Below, piece after piece: positions 10,630 to 22,900 of a stretch of DNA of 64,000 nucleotides. Numbering within the stretch: position 1 is the first letter of the stretch; each line of letters starts with the position of its first letter. A program made the translations under genes and the position numbers. The stretch covers positions 248,001 to 312,000 of the forward strand of contig WFMF01000109.1 of NCBI GenBank assembly GCA_011033025.1. The letters run 5' to 3'. The DNA is from Beroe forskalii. Taxonomy: Eukaryota > Ctenophora > Nuda > Beroida > Beroidae. A model generated the notes under the pieces. The model did not search any database, was not told the origin of the DNA, and saw only the letters and a list, made by a program, of their open reading frames with translations.

Positions 10630-11612
10630 ATGGGCGCATGTGTCTCCTCCAACACCACCTCCCGACGGAGTTCCAGCAAAGCTATCCTGACAGTGAGAAG
10701 CAGGTCCTCCAGTCCCACCTGCAGGAGGAGAAGGAAGAACACAACCTCTCGGAAGATCAAACACCAGAAGAACAAATCCTCAACTGGACGGAAGAAGGAC
10801 AGCCGTCCTACATCCATCAGTATTCCCTCCCGACCTGTCCAGCCCCACTCCGTCCACATCTCTTCCTCCTCTTCTGAAGAAAGGGCTGCCAAGGGAGTCC
10901 CCCTGAGAACCTCCACTGCTGCAACCCACATTGACAGAGCTGACTTCTGCAAGATCTACCGCAACTCCGACATCGTGGACAAGAAACTCTTCCTCAACTC
11001 GGGCTTCTTGGTGGATGAGATCTTCTCCCCTGCTGCCCCTGCCTCAGCAACCTGTTCTGTGGACCTCATCTCCCCCATCTTCCCTGAAACCGATCCTAGA
11101 CATCACAAGGTGGTGGAGGGGACATTCCTCTTCAGTCCTGATATCATTCCAAGTCCTGGTATCCTGGCAACCCCTGACAACCTGGTGCTGAGTCCTGGTA
11201 TCCTGGCAACCCCTGACAACCTGGTGCTGAGTCCTATCCTGGCAACCCTGACAACCTGGTGCTGAGTCCTGGTATCCTGGCAACCCCTGACAACCTGGTG
11301 CTGAGTCCTGGTATCCTGGCAACCCCTGACAACCTGGTGCTGAGTCCTGGTATCCTGGCAACCCCTGACAACCTGGTGCTGAGTCCTGGTATCCTGGCAA
11401 CCGCTGCCTCCCTCCCTGGTGAAGTCAGGAGCAGAGCAGCCTCCAAACCGAGACGCAACACCGCGACTCTGGAGTCCCAGAGAACAACATACATATCTGA
11501 GGATGCCCCCACAATCAGAGACGTCTTCTGTTTCGACGAGGACGACATTGAGGCCCTTCACAACATCTACTCCTCCAGCTTCAAGAGCCAAGAAGTGGAA
11601 CTGTTTTGTTAA
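10630..11612 (+). CDS. Intronless Ser/Pro-rich ORF with in-frame 13-residue repeats; one frame break
   Basis: Not recognised. From ATG 10630 (MGACVSSNTTSRRSSS) the protein starts with a Ser/Arg/Lys-rich basic region of about 60 residues that looks like a nuclear-localisation or RNA-binding tail. It continues through a Ser cluster (SSSSSEE) to an ordered-looking piece (DFCKIYRNSDIVDKKLFLNS). It then enters repeats of SPGILATPDNLVL (11152-11402) and ends in an acidic piece, DVFCFDEDDIEALHNIY, with a stop at 11610-11612. The third repeat unit is 35 instead of 39 bp, which throws the first half out of frame with the second. The second half is open in its own frame from 11259. Either this is a pseudogene, or the unit was miscounted in assembly. 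GC content and codon pattern differ from the flanks, and resemble the unexplained ORFs at 37-39 kb. Confidence 0.45.
11152..11402 (+). repeat. 39-bp minisatellite inside the ORF
   Basis: About 6.4 copies of a 39-bp unit (CCTGGTATCCTGGCAACC plus CCTGACAACCTGGTGCTG, with AGT). Units are nearly identical except the third, which lacks 4 bases. Because 39 is a multiple of 3, the array is open on both strands, which explains the mirrored ORFs there. Confidence 0.9.
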
Positions 11613-13260
11613 CTGTTATAATTGTTTGATTGTTTTATTTTAAAGTCCATTCCTATGAAATTATCCTTTTCTAATTATACAAAAAATAGATACTTGAAGA
11701 AACATATTGAAGTTATTGTATTGATGTTCCCGATCGCTCTATCCAGTGCCCAGAGATATATTGATAGTAACCAGTAAGAATAAATTGGCAACAAATGTGA
11801 CGTTATTTATCACATGGTCATCACAGAGTATTCTAATGGACCATAAGCAGGGTTAATAGCCTGTGATTGTCAAATGGAAACAAAGCCAAGGTATATAATA
11901 TAATAGTCTATTGAGATATCAGCCAATTTATAAAGAAAGCTAACTGTAGTATTGGTTTATGTCAAGTTGTGCGTTTAAACCCTTTCCTTTCTTACTTTCA
12001 CGTTTTTCCTCACCCCGACTCCAGTATCCCTATTTTTGTCCGATATATCCCGAAATTAACACAGTCATTGTTGAGGCCGATATATATATATAGCCGTATC
12101 TCTAAGTCATTAGATCACATGATCAGCATTCCCGGCCAAATCATATGGTCATGAGACCATATCGTAGTACAACATGAATATATGAAATATACTTGAATAT
12201 CATATTTGATGAACAAAATGGATTTATAATAAGGTAATATAATGCCGCTGATAAGGAATTGATTGTACCAATATAAAGACTTGAGGCTAAGTCCATGACG
12301 TCACTATCATTACTTAAAATGCTACCCTAGAGACGTTAATACCCACCCTATACGGTCAGCTCCAGAGAAACTAAAAAACTATATATTTTATCCTCGGAGT
12401 CGTGGATCTTGGCTCACTAAAGGTTTCCCTATGCTGAGCGAAAAGGAGAGGGAGAGGAGAGGTATTATACTTTTACCGGTTTCCATTTTTCATCATGCCT
12501 GCCACAGTACGCTGGTATATATACAAATTGAGTATTTTCATTTTTGGTTCGTCAGTCGTCATCCCGGAAAAACACGGGATATAGATCTTATCTAACAAGC
12601 TCACATACTCCTCGCTGGGAGCTATCATCAGACTTATTTCTATTTCTTATATACCAGCACGTACTATGTTTTGTTCTGCTTTCAAAAACATATATTTAAT
12701 GTCTATTGTAGCCAGTTAACGTTTTTGATTGAAGATACCTTTTGAATGTTTATATTTTGTAAGTGCTGTTTAAAAATCGATCAGTAGTAGACTGAATATG
12801 CTAGTTTTTTTTCCAGGAAATCAGGGAATACACTATTAGTACAGTCAAATATGTAGAGTTCTTCATCGGACAACTGGTACGTGATTTGCATATACTGAAT
12901 TCAAACCATGTGACATGGCATTGATTGATTTATTACAAATTATTACATTACAAATTATTAAAAATTATAACATTAAATGTTTGCAAAAGATCATTTTTCG
13001 TCAATCATTTAAGCAAGTCACAAGAAAACATATAGAAAGTCGACAGGAGTGGATATCAAGGGCACTTTTCACGATATTTGACAAACCCTGACTCAAGTTG
13101 CGCTATCACCTTTTCATCGACCATATTGCGTATAATATAACGATTTGATACCAATTGAAATTGATTGACTGAAATTGAAAGCAAAACCGAAATCGCAGCC
13201 ACGTCGAAATGACAGTCACGATCCCGTCAAACCCGTCGCGTAATCCAAAAGCAGTCCTGA
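11613..13260. other. AT-rich intergenic, one small MITE
   Basis: No gene seen. A short element is listed separately at 12504-12661. A TATATATATA run lies at about 12080. Confidence 0.5.
12504..12661. mobile_element. Short MITE with GCTGGTATATA inverted ends
   Basis: AGTACGCTGGTATATA at the left and TATATACCAGCACGTACT at the right form inverted ends about 150 bases apart. A related end (GTGCTGGTATATG) occurs alone at about 50343 within the PTBP gene, so it is probably dispersed. There is no coding capacity. Confidence 0.5.
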
Positions 13261-14167
13261 AGTCAAACCACGTACAGTGATGAGGACTAATCTTGAAGTT
13301 AGTATAGTCAAACCACGTACATTGATGAGGACTAATCTTGAAGTTAGTATAGTCAAACCACGTACATTGATGAGGACTAATCTTGAAGTTAGTATAGTCA
13401 AACCACGTACATTGATGAGGACTAATCTTGAAGTTAGTATAGTCAAACCACGTACATTGATGAGGACTAATCTTGAAGTTAGTATAGTCAAACCACGTAC
13501 ATTGATGAGGACTAATCTGAAGTTAGTATAGTCAAACCACGTACATTGATGAGGACTAATCTTGAAGTTAGTATAGTCAAACCACGTACATTGATGAGGA
13601 CTAATCTTGAAGTTAGTATAGTCAAACCACGTACATTGATGAGGACTAATCTTGAAGTTAGTATAGTCAAACCACGTACATTGATGAGGACTAATCTTGA
13701 AGTTAGTATAGTCAAACCACGTACATTGATGAGGACTAATCTTAGTTAGTATAGTCAAACCACGTACATGAGGACTAATCTTGAAGTTAGTATAGTCAAA
13801 CCACGTACATTGATGAGGACTAATCTTGAAGTTAGTATAGTCAAACCACGTACATTGATGAGGACTAATCTTGAAGTTAGTATAGTCAAACCACGTACAT
13901 TGATGAGGACTAATCTTGAAGTAGTATAGTCAAACCACGTACATTGATGAGGACTAATCTTTGAAGTTAGTATAGTCAAACCACGTACATTGATGAGGAC
14001 TAATCTTGAAGTTAGTATAGTCAAACCACGTACATTGATGAGGACTAATCTTGAAGTTAGTATAGTCAAACCACGTACATTGATGAGGACTAATCTTGAA
14101 GTTAGTATAGTCAAACCACGTACATTGATGAGGACTAATCTTGAAGTTAGTATAGTCAAACCACGTA
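13261..14167. repeat. 45-bp minisatellite, about 20 copies
   Basis: Unit AGTCAAACCACGTACATTGA plus TGAGGACTAATCTTGAAG plus TTAGTAT, 45 bp. The CCACGTA landmark recurs 21 times at 44-45 base spacing. Units are almost identical, with occasional 1-4 base losses (near 13517, 13744, 13768 and 13920). Since 45 is divisible by 3 the array is open in most frames on both strands. These ORFs are artefacts of the period. The near identity implies recent expansion or homogenisation. Confidence 0.95.
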
Positions 14168-14455
14168 TTCAAAAAATGACGGGGTTTTTGAATCAGAGCA
14201 CTCCTTCAGCCAATCAGAAGAGGCCCAAAGTTTTTTCCCATAAATATTTAGCCTTGCGCGGGGATTTTAAAGAAATCAAAATTTCTTTTTGATGGGAGAT
14301 CAGAATACATGATTTTTTTTTGCGCTTTTATAACAAGACCTTTGAATGGTATAAATTTGTAAGGTTTTTCCCACACCGAGTACCCAAAAATCCCCCCAAC
14401 GATGTAGGTTTCGTGGGCTTCTTCAGAGAAAAACGGGGGGATTTTTCAAAGAAAA

Positions 14456-15760
14456 GACGCGACTTTTTTAGAAAAGAAGACGCGCGGGCACTTCTTCAAA
14501 GAAGAAGACGCGCGCGCACTTCTTCAAAGAAGAAGACGCGCTTCTTCAAAGCATCGCACTTTTCAAAGAAAGAAGACGCGGCGCGCGGTTAGAAGAAGAC
14601 GCGCGCGCACTTCTTCAAAGAAGAAGACGCGCACGCACTTCTTCAAAGAAGAAGACGCGCGCGCACTTCTTCAAAGAAGAAGACGCGCGCGCACTTCTTC
14701 AAAGAAGAAGACGCGCGCGCACTTCTTCAAAGAAGAAGACGCGCGCGCACTTCTTCAAAGAAGAAGACGCGCGCGCACTTCTTCAGAGAAGAAGACGCGC
14801 GGGCACTTCTTCAAAGAAGAAGACGCGCGTGCACTTCTTCAGAGAAGAAGACGCGCGTGCACTTCTTCAGAGAAGAAGACGCGCGGGCATGGCACTTCTT
14901 CAGAGAAAAAGACGCGCGCACTTCTTCAGAGAAGAAGGCGCGCACTTCTTCAGAGAAGAAGGCGCGCACTTTCAAAGAAATGAAGACGCGCGCGCACTTT
15001 GGTTCAACGCGCTTCTTCAAAGGAAGAAGACGCGACGCGAACGCCTTCTTCTTAAAAGACGCGCGCATCCTTCAGATCTCCTCCGACGCGCGCACTTCTT
15101 CAGCAAGCGCGGGTGACAGAGAAGAAGACGCGCGCATGCATCCTTCAAATGAAAAAGACGCACGCACTTCTTCAGAGAAAAAGACGCGCGCACTTCTTCA
15201 GAGAAGAAGGCGCGCGCGCTCTTTTTCAGAGAAGAAGGCGCGCGTGCAATTCTTCAGAGGAGAAGACGGGCGTGCACTTCTTCAAAGAAGAAGACACGCG
15301 CGCAGTTCTTCAAAGAAGAAGACGCGCAAACTTCAAAGAAGAAGACGCAGTTGCATCCTTTTCAGATGAAAAGACGCGCGCATCCTTCTTCAGAGAAGAA
15401 GACGCGAGCGCATCTCTTCAGAGAAGAAGTAACTCGTAATAGCGCAAAGAATGAAAGACGCGAAGACGCGCGCATTTCTTCAGAGAAGAAGACGCGCGCG
15501 CATCCTTCAAAGAAGAAGACGCGCGCGCATCCTTCAAAGAAAAAGACGCGCGCATCCTTCAAAGAAGAAGACGCGCGCAATTTCATTTAAAGACACGCAG
15601 GCAACTCTTCTAAAAAACGCGCAAATAAAATTATATACAATTCAAAGAAATTGACGGTACTCCCAAAGAAAAGGCGCCGAGCACTTCTTCACGCTTATTT
15701 GCATTGCAACTACCTTCACAGAAAAGGCGCGCACTTCTTCAGAGAAAAAAGCTGCAGGTT
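14456..15760. repeat. 28-bp palindromic tandem array (CTTCTTCAAAGAAGAAG + GCGC)
   Basis: The unit alternates a hairpin CTTCTTCAAAGAAGAAG with a CG-alternating ACGCGCGCGC block, about 28 bp per unit. It is regular from 14485 to about 14880 and increasingly degenerate to about 15760 (28-40 bp spacing, with AAA to AGA changes). Each unit is self-complementary, and the (CG)n blocks can adopt Z-DNA. Open frames on both strands are by-products. Confidence 0.9.
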
Positions 15761-15989
15761 CTTCAGATAGTGATAGGTTGCAATTTCAACCGATAAAATG
15801 AAGAACGCGTTTCTTAATCTCGGTAGTGATTTTGATGGTTAAAATGGCTTTTAATTGGAATGAATCGCCTCCGAGGTTTGAAAATAAATTGCCCGGCTAC
15901 GTAGCGCACACGTGACCTCTCTATGCTGTGTTAGCGCGCGTTGTTTAGTTCAGACTCACGCTGTGATATATTGCGTCATGCCATTTTGC

Positions 15990-16330
15990 GGCACTTCATC
16001 CAGTGTCACTCGACGATAAATATTCACACCCTTGTATATAATAAAAAGCGTTTACGTTGAATGTAAACATTGGTAAGTTTTCAAACTTTGTCTAATTCAC
16101 AGTTCAATTGTATTTGCAAGAAATATCCTTAGTACCTTCATATAAGATAATTAATGTTTCTGAAGTAATTCGTAAGACTTAATTTATCTTATGAATATTT
16201 TGTGTAAACTAAATATGCATTTGAGTTATGAAAGAAAAACATTTGAACGAGCAACTAGGTATGATCTGAGCTTTTGAGTTCAATTATCAATATCAGGAGA
16301 AAATTTCTTTAATCTGATTCTGATATGCTA
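15990..16330. repeat. Segmental duplication, copy 1
   Basis: Matches 16640-16985 in the same order. Landmarks are the AATAAAAAGCGTTTACGTTGA block, AGTAATTCGTAAGACTTAAT, AAAAACATTTGAACG, TATCAATATCAGGAGAA and a final GGAATTAAAACCAAA. Non-coding. Confidence 0.85.
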
Positions 16331-16479
16331 ACTTGGAATTAAAACCAAATTATATACAATTACAAGTCAGTTGATTGCACTTTATTTAATAGGAATCGAG
16401 ACTAAAATACATATTGCATGCAACTGGATAGCGCATTATATATCAGAACATGGAACTAAACACGCTGCAGGTTCCCTGA

Positions 16480-18180
16480 CTTGGACGGTTCTGCAATCGA
16501 TAAAACGACTTGGCTTGACGAATTGAATATTTTGGTTGAGTCTCGGAATTATGGACTTGAATCGACGACCGACTCCGACTTGACTCGACGATTACTTCTT
16601 GACCAACGGACCTCCGCGCTGCACCTCAGCGATTTGCGCTTTTCAGCACTTCATCGGGTATCATTATCATAAATATTCATATAGGCAATATACAATAAAA
16701 AGCGTTTACGTTGAAGTTCAACCATTGGCAAGTTTCTTAATACTTTATGTTATATAGTTCAATTGTAAGAAATATGTTTCGCCTCATAAGATCATGGGAT
16801 GTTCTTCGAAGTAATTCGTAAGACTTAATTTATCGCTGAATGTTGACTCGACTGACGATTCTGTTTACGTTCAAAAACATTTGAACGGACAACTGCGATG
16901 ATCTGAGACTTTGACGACTCGACGACTATCAATATCAGGAGAATAATTTTACATTTCTGAAGGCGGGAGTTGGAATTAAACCAAAATCTACGAACACAGC
17001 GTCAGTTTGAATTTTTTCCTGATCGACCGATTCCCGGACTCGACTCCTCGACTCGAATCGACTCCGACTCGACGACTCGACGACCTCGATTGACCGATGA
17101 CCACGACTTCCTCGACGACTGACGACTCGGCGACTCGACTCGACGACTCTCGACGACTCGACCTCGACTGACTGGGCGACTCCCGACGACCCCGGCCGAC
17201 GCCCCGACCGACTCGACCTGGGGCCGACTCGACGACTCGAGCCCTGGGGGATTTCCTCGACGACTAAATCGACGATCGATGGCCCCCTTTCATGACTCGA
17301 CTGACCGACGACTCGGCCCGACCGCCCTTTTTTCGACGACTGGGCAAATCGCCCGACTCGACGACTCGCGACTCGACTCGACTCGACGCCCCCGGGCACT
17401 CGACTCGGCTGGGCTCGCCCGCTCATTCCTCGACGACCCCTCGAGGGGCCCCTGGGCGACTCGACGACTGGGGACTGGGCCTCGACGACTCCCCGACAAC
17501 TGGGGACTCGACTCGACCCGGCGACTCGACTTTGGGCGCCCGGGCGACCCCCGCCCGGACTCGATTCACCGATGGCTCGGCCGGTCCTGACGCCCGGGCA
17601 CCGCCCGACTCGACGACTCGGGGGCCCGGGGGCTCGGGGCTCGAGGGACTGGCCCCCGGGCCTGGGCTGGGCGACTCGGCTCGGGGGCTCGGTTCCCGGG
17701 GCGACTCGCCCTCGACGACCTCGCCCGCCCGACGACTCGACGCCCTCGTTTTAAACCCGGGGGCCCCTGGGCCCCTGGGCCCTCGACGACTGGGGACTCG
17801 CCCGACGACTCCGTTTGGACTCGATTTCGGCGACTCGACGACTGGGCCGATGCCGGGGGCCGGGGGCCGACTCGACGACTGCCAACCGAGGGCTCGGCCC
17901 CGGGCGACTGGGCAAAACCCCGGGGCGACTCGACTGGGCCTCGGCCTCGGGGGCCTGGGGCTGGGGGCCTGGGTTTGGCCTGCCGGGGCCAATCTTTTTC
18001 CCTTTCGGGGGCTGGGTACTGATTTTCCCCCCCTTCCCGGGGGCTTTTTTGGACTCGACTCGGGGGCCCTGGGCCCCGGCGCTGGGAACCTGGGCTGGGC
18101 GATTTCCCCCTTGGTTTTGGGGCTGGGCTGGGCGCTGGGAACTCGGGGGCTGGGGGCTTTGGGCAACCCCGGCCGACGCT
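16480..18180. repeat. GC-rich CGACTCGA-derived low-complexity tract
   Basis: From about 16480 the sequence is seeded with CGACTCGACGA motifs. By 17020-17750 these dominate, and by 17750-18175 it changes into a G/C-run mix of GGGGGCCTGGG type. It is the most GC-rich part of the window, in an otherwise AT-rich genome. Long ORFs exist on both strands but have degenerate compositions (R/S/G/P or D/S/T/R) and no domains, so I do not call genes. Confidence 0.8.
16640..16985. repeat. Segmental duplication, copy 2, invaded by CGACT motifs
   Basis: Same landmarks as 15990-16330, but several positions carry extra GACTCGAC/GACGACTCG pieces absent from copy 1, for example after the GATCTGAG landmark near 16905. 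It leads directly into the CGACT-rich tract. Confidence 0.8.
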
Positions 18181-18414
18181 GATGATCCGTAACGGTGTAT
18201 CAATAACAAATTTGGCAAGTCGGAAAACAATAATAGTCACATTTTGAAATTGCATGAATAACTTTCCATCTTTACAAATAATACAAAAATTCGTGCGAGA
18301 AAATCTATAACAAAATAATCAAACAAAACAGCGTTTCAAAATGATCAATTTCTCGTACGATATATATATAAACACCTATCTGAGCAGTGTGAAAGTCGAT
18401 ACTTAATAAGCTTA
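18181..18414. other. AT-rich spacer
   Basis: Nothing recognisable between the GC-rich tract and the foldback element. A short ACGATATATATATA run lies near 18358. Confidence 0.5.
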
Positions 18415-19625
18415 TTGTGTGTTTGAGAATATAGAGAACGACAAAGTAAGATTTTTATCTATTACAGAATTGCTGCACCCTGATCAGTCTATGTCATCAA
18501 AGTTAGGTGGCAAAAAATAATAATAAAAACATGCTCATAACATGCTCATAGATGTCAGAAATTTCATTACGAAAATAATGACACTAAGTTACAAAGCAAT
18601 ACTATGTTCATGCTAATACTTTTCCCCATTTCCTCGTATATACAACGTCAATTAGCAATTTCTAATTGACAATTATGAACATTCTTTTTCACTTCATATT
18701 AATTCCTGCTCATGAACAAGTCTATAATGACAATGATATATAATATAATATGGAAGAGCCAGCCATGTGAGGTTATTATTTTTGAACTGAAAATTCCATT
18801 TTCTGTCAATCGCTCCAATCCTTCCGTAGCGAAATTTTTGTTTTTTCACTGAAGCACAGTTTTTGACCATAATTAGTAGAAAACCATGAGTTAGGGAAAC
18901 CATAGAAAATCTTCATTAGTAACTAAGCCACATGGCATATTTAACTTTTCGCTCAAAAATTTCCCACAAAATCAAAATTTCCCTGCCAATTCCTTCCGTG
19001 ACGAAAAATCAATTCATCAATAATCTTCATATACCGACTATGAACTTATAAAAAGCTGTCAAATCGAGACATATGTTTAATGACTTCTCTGATTTCCAAT
19101 CACAGCTCAAACTGTCATCAACCACACTCCACGACCAAACACCGTCATACTAATCACTAATCAGCAATCTGAGCATTCACTCTCTCATTCAGGTTACTAA
19201 TCAGCATCACAGGATCCGCTCAGAACACCGAAATACACACACACCCTCTAAATATGCTAATCAGAGAAACATATCAAATAAAATCAATTTGATATGTTTC
19301 TCTGATTTTTTAAGCATATTTAGAGGGTGTGTATGTATTTCAGTATTCTGATTAGTATGCCGGTGTTTGGTAGTGAAGTATGGTCAATGACATTCCGAGC
19401 TGCGATCAGAAATCAGAGAAGTCATTAAACATATTATGTCTCGACTTGACAGCTTTTAGTTCATAGTCGGTATATATACGAGGAAATGGGGAAAAGTATT
19501 AGCGTGAACATGGTATGTTGATCATATTGAAACGTTGCTTTGCAACTCAGTGTCACCATTTTCGTAATGAAATTTCTGACATCTTACTTTCTCGTTCTCT
19601 TTTTTCTCAAACTTGCCAAGAATGC
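18415..19625. mobile_element. Long foldback (inverted-repeat) element
   Basis: A near-perfect hairpin CAGAGAAACATATCAAA...TTTGATATGTTTCTCTG sits at 19262-19304. Arms continue outward: ATGTCAGAAATTTCATTACG near 18550 pairs with 19575, and CCCCATTTCCTCGTATATA near 18630 pairs with 19480. ACCGACTATGAACT near 19033 pairs with 19460. The left arm carries about 380 bp (18648-19027) and a smaller piece (about 18455-18548) absent from the right arm, so it has taken insertions. No coding sequence. Confidence 0.8.
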
Positions 19626-19904
19626 TATATTTAACGTCCCTAGCTTATTATGTGCATAAGTAATTAACCCATGGTCCGATTTAAGCGAAATTTAAACTAT
19701 GTTGAGCGCCTTATTTAGGTGGATACTTTCATGCAAAAACCACTCAAAAATGTTTCACACACTTCCCAAAATAGTTTCACGGACAGACAGACGCACGAAC
19801 ACTCTGAAATTATTAATATAGATATATTTCAGATAATTTAACTTAATTAACATAATTTAATTTCAAATTAACATAATTTAAAACTTTATACTGGCTCGTT
19901 CCTT
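19626..19904. other. 3' flank of the nine-exon gene
   Basis: Non-coding. It contains CGGACAGACAGACGCACGAA, a motif often seen at transposon edges, near 19785, and AT-rich TTAATTAACATAATTTAA repeats at 19835-19885. On the minus strand this is the probable 3' UTR, but I see no convincing polyadenylation signal. Confidence 0.4.
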
Positions 19905-22900
19905 TCATTCCTTTGCAATCTTAGATGGCTTGCATTCTTTCAGTTTGGTGATGTTTTCTGTGATCGCAAGTCCTTGACCAACCTGTCTTTTATTGCCAAT
20001 GAGTTGCTTCGTCACAAACGTGGTCAGTTTTACGTTCATTTCAACCATTTGAGTGTGACAGGGGTATTCAGTTTTATAAGGTTTGGCTTTAAATTCCTTA
20101 ACTTCCGTGAAGGACATGTTCTGCAACAATGGAGGCATGGTGACGAGCTCCCAAGTACCATCCCTTGTTTCAAATGCGAACTCGTGAGCAGTGGAACGAG
20201 TGAAGATCAAGTCCTTGAGAGAACGAGCAGAAAAGTTTATCTTTGGTTTTCTGAACTTCCGTATGGTCCCCTGTCTGTAAGGTGGATATTTGCTCTTAAC
20301 ATCAAGCCACCACTTGATCCCCTCTTTCCGCACAGAAATGTCTTCGTGACCTGTGAAATATACTTAGTTAGTAAGTGGTTGAGTGGGGACCAAATCCTTC
20401 CGGGGCCGAGGGGCCGGGATTGGGTGAATTTAGCCGGGGAAAGGATTATCCGGTTAATTTGTACCCAAATATTTTTCGGTGTTATTTTTCGTTGGCTAAA
20501 AAATGGGTGGACTTAACAGTTAAGTTAACTCCGCCGCGGACCCGCTGCGGACCCGGTGGTCCGCCGCGGACTCCACTAAAGTACGACAAGACTTTAGTGG
20601 AGTCCGCAGCGGACCCGCACCGGGTCCACCGGGTCCGCAGCGGTTCCGCGGCGGAGTTAAGTCCACCAATTTTTTAGCCCAGGACTCTTGGGACGAAAGC
20701 CTCTATAAGTAACTGGAAATGTAACTGTCATGCCGTTCTTGCCCTGTTTTTATGTTCGAATATAAAACTTATAAAATGAAAACTATGAATCTATGACCCT
20801 GATATTGCCCATAATTGAACACTTAAGTCATTTTAAAACCATTTTAGGAATTGATGACCTCATATTCAGTATATTAATAGGTATGACAAAAAACAATTGG
20901 AAATTGTCTTTAATCGCAGCGCTGGCGTGGTGGTTGGCTGTTGGGTGCAAGGAATATAGGCTAATCAATTCAATAAATCAATAGTTTCATTCATTTATTA
21001 ATGAATTCAATTGAATTTCTACTATGGATTAAAATATTCCTTGCAGCTACAGCCTACCACCACGCCAGCGCTGCGATTAAAGCCCATATCACCTCTTTTA
21101 ATCGCAAAAATTTACAAAGGCGCCGCGTAACCTACACAATTTCCAATTGTTTTTTGTCATACCATATCATTCTTTTTGTTAACAAATTTTGTTCAAAAAA
21201 ATCCTGAGACGAAGTATAAGCGATAAATATAATTGGTTTAATTGGCCAACTATCAAATTAATCGATTTTAGACGAAAATTTTTATACATCTCACTAGTCA
21301 CTACACAATTTATGCCAAAGTTTCCGATGCTGTTGGATACCATGTTTCTGAGAGGGGGATATAAGCGATAATTGGTTAAATTGGCCAATTATTAAATTAA
21401 GCGATTTGTAATGAAAATTTTTACATAGCACACTACACGCAATCTATGTCAAAGTTAACTATAGCGTTGGAATGAAGTCGATACCATGTTCCTGAGACGA
21501 GATATTAGCAATAATTGGTTTAATTGGCCAATTATCCAATAAAGCGATTTGCAATGATAACTTTTATGTAGCTCACTTCACACAATTCATGCCAAAGTTT
21601 ACGATGGCGTTAGAATGAAGTCGATACCATCTTCCTGAGACGAGATATAAGCGATAATTGGTTTAATTGGTCAATTATCCAATTATGCGATTTGCAATGA
21701 AAACTTTTATATAGCTTACTTCACGCAATTCATGCCAAAGTTTACGATGGCGTTAGAATGAAGTCGATACCATATTCCTGAGACGAGATATAAGCGTTAA
21801 TTGGTTAAATTGGCCAATTATCCAATTAAGCGATTTGCAATGAAAATTTTTACATAGCTCACTTTACGCCATTCATGCCAAAGTTTACGATGGCGTTAGA
21901 ATGAAATCGATACCATCTTTCTGAGACGAGATATAGGCGATAATTGGTTTAATTGGTCAATTATCCAATTATACAATTTGATATTAAAATTCACATATAG
22001 CCTACTACACGTGCCCTATGCCAAAGTTTCTGATGCCGTTGGACTTACGACGATATCTGTTTTGGTTTTCTCGCAAAGTGATTTATAAAAACTGTGGTTG
22101 TATCGAGAGAGAGAGACGACGATAATACTAATTTCCGTGATTTTAGGCATTTTTTAATAATTATTCCTGCCAAAACAGTACGGCCGATTTTCATGAAATT
22201 TTCAGGGTTTCTTTATCATGTGATGGACTAAGCCTGTGCAAATTTTCTTGATCAAAAACTGAAATTAACATCTTGAAAACACGACACGAAAATCGCGATT
22301 TTCGCAAATCACTGTATTTTTATATAATGGGCGCTGGCAAACAAGTTTTTCAATACTTTTAAAACAATTCCACTACCACTTGAAGCACTTCATGCTGGTA
22401 CTATCGGCTTGTTTGGAGTGTCTGGCCAGCAGTCCCGGCCCTTCGGGCCGGGACTGCTGGCCAATTCGGCTGCCCTCGGCCCTTCGGGCCGAGGGCATCT
22501 GCCCTTCGGGCAGATGCCCTAGAGGTGTGTGCAAAATGCGCTGCGGGCGCTTGCCAGCGCCCTGATTATCTGCATAAATTATAACAGACCTAGCATAGCA
22601 AGAATCAAGTTTTCAGGGTGAGCAAAATATCCATTTATCTCGATAGACTCCTGCACTTCTTGACGCTCCATACGAGTGAAACAGACATCATCTAGTGCCA
22701 TCACCTCCGTAAGCAGATGGCTGGCTCCATCTGCCATTGTCGGTTTCATCTTGATCGCACAGATAACCTGTAACACAGATAACAGTAACACGTATTAGTT
22801 TCCTTTCTTCACTATTTTAACATATTTAAAACAAAATAATCCAATGCAGCAATGTCGTGGTTATTTGTTCTCAAAAAATCCGACTATTCAACCATAAAAA

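Noticed and set aside
13261..14167. Hammerhead-ribozyme-like core (TTGATGAG ... AAAC) in each 45-bp minisatellite unit
   Set aside because: The first base of CTGATGA is T, G12 of the GAAA box is missing, and no stem III or cleavage triplet could be drawn. The unit is also at the lower size limit.
13216..14292. ORFs of 60-180 codons on both strands
   Set aside because: They follow from a repeat period divisible by 3 with no stop in the unit. The same repeat opens several frames at once.
14320..15654. Arg/Ala/Phe-rich ORFs on both strands
   Set aside because: Translations of the 28-bp palindromic repeat, mirrored between strands, with no domain.
16935..18255. Long ORFs up to 296 codons in the GC-rich tract
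   Set aside because: Open because stops are rare in GC-rich DNA. Composition is low-complexity on both strands and frames overlap freely.
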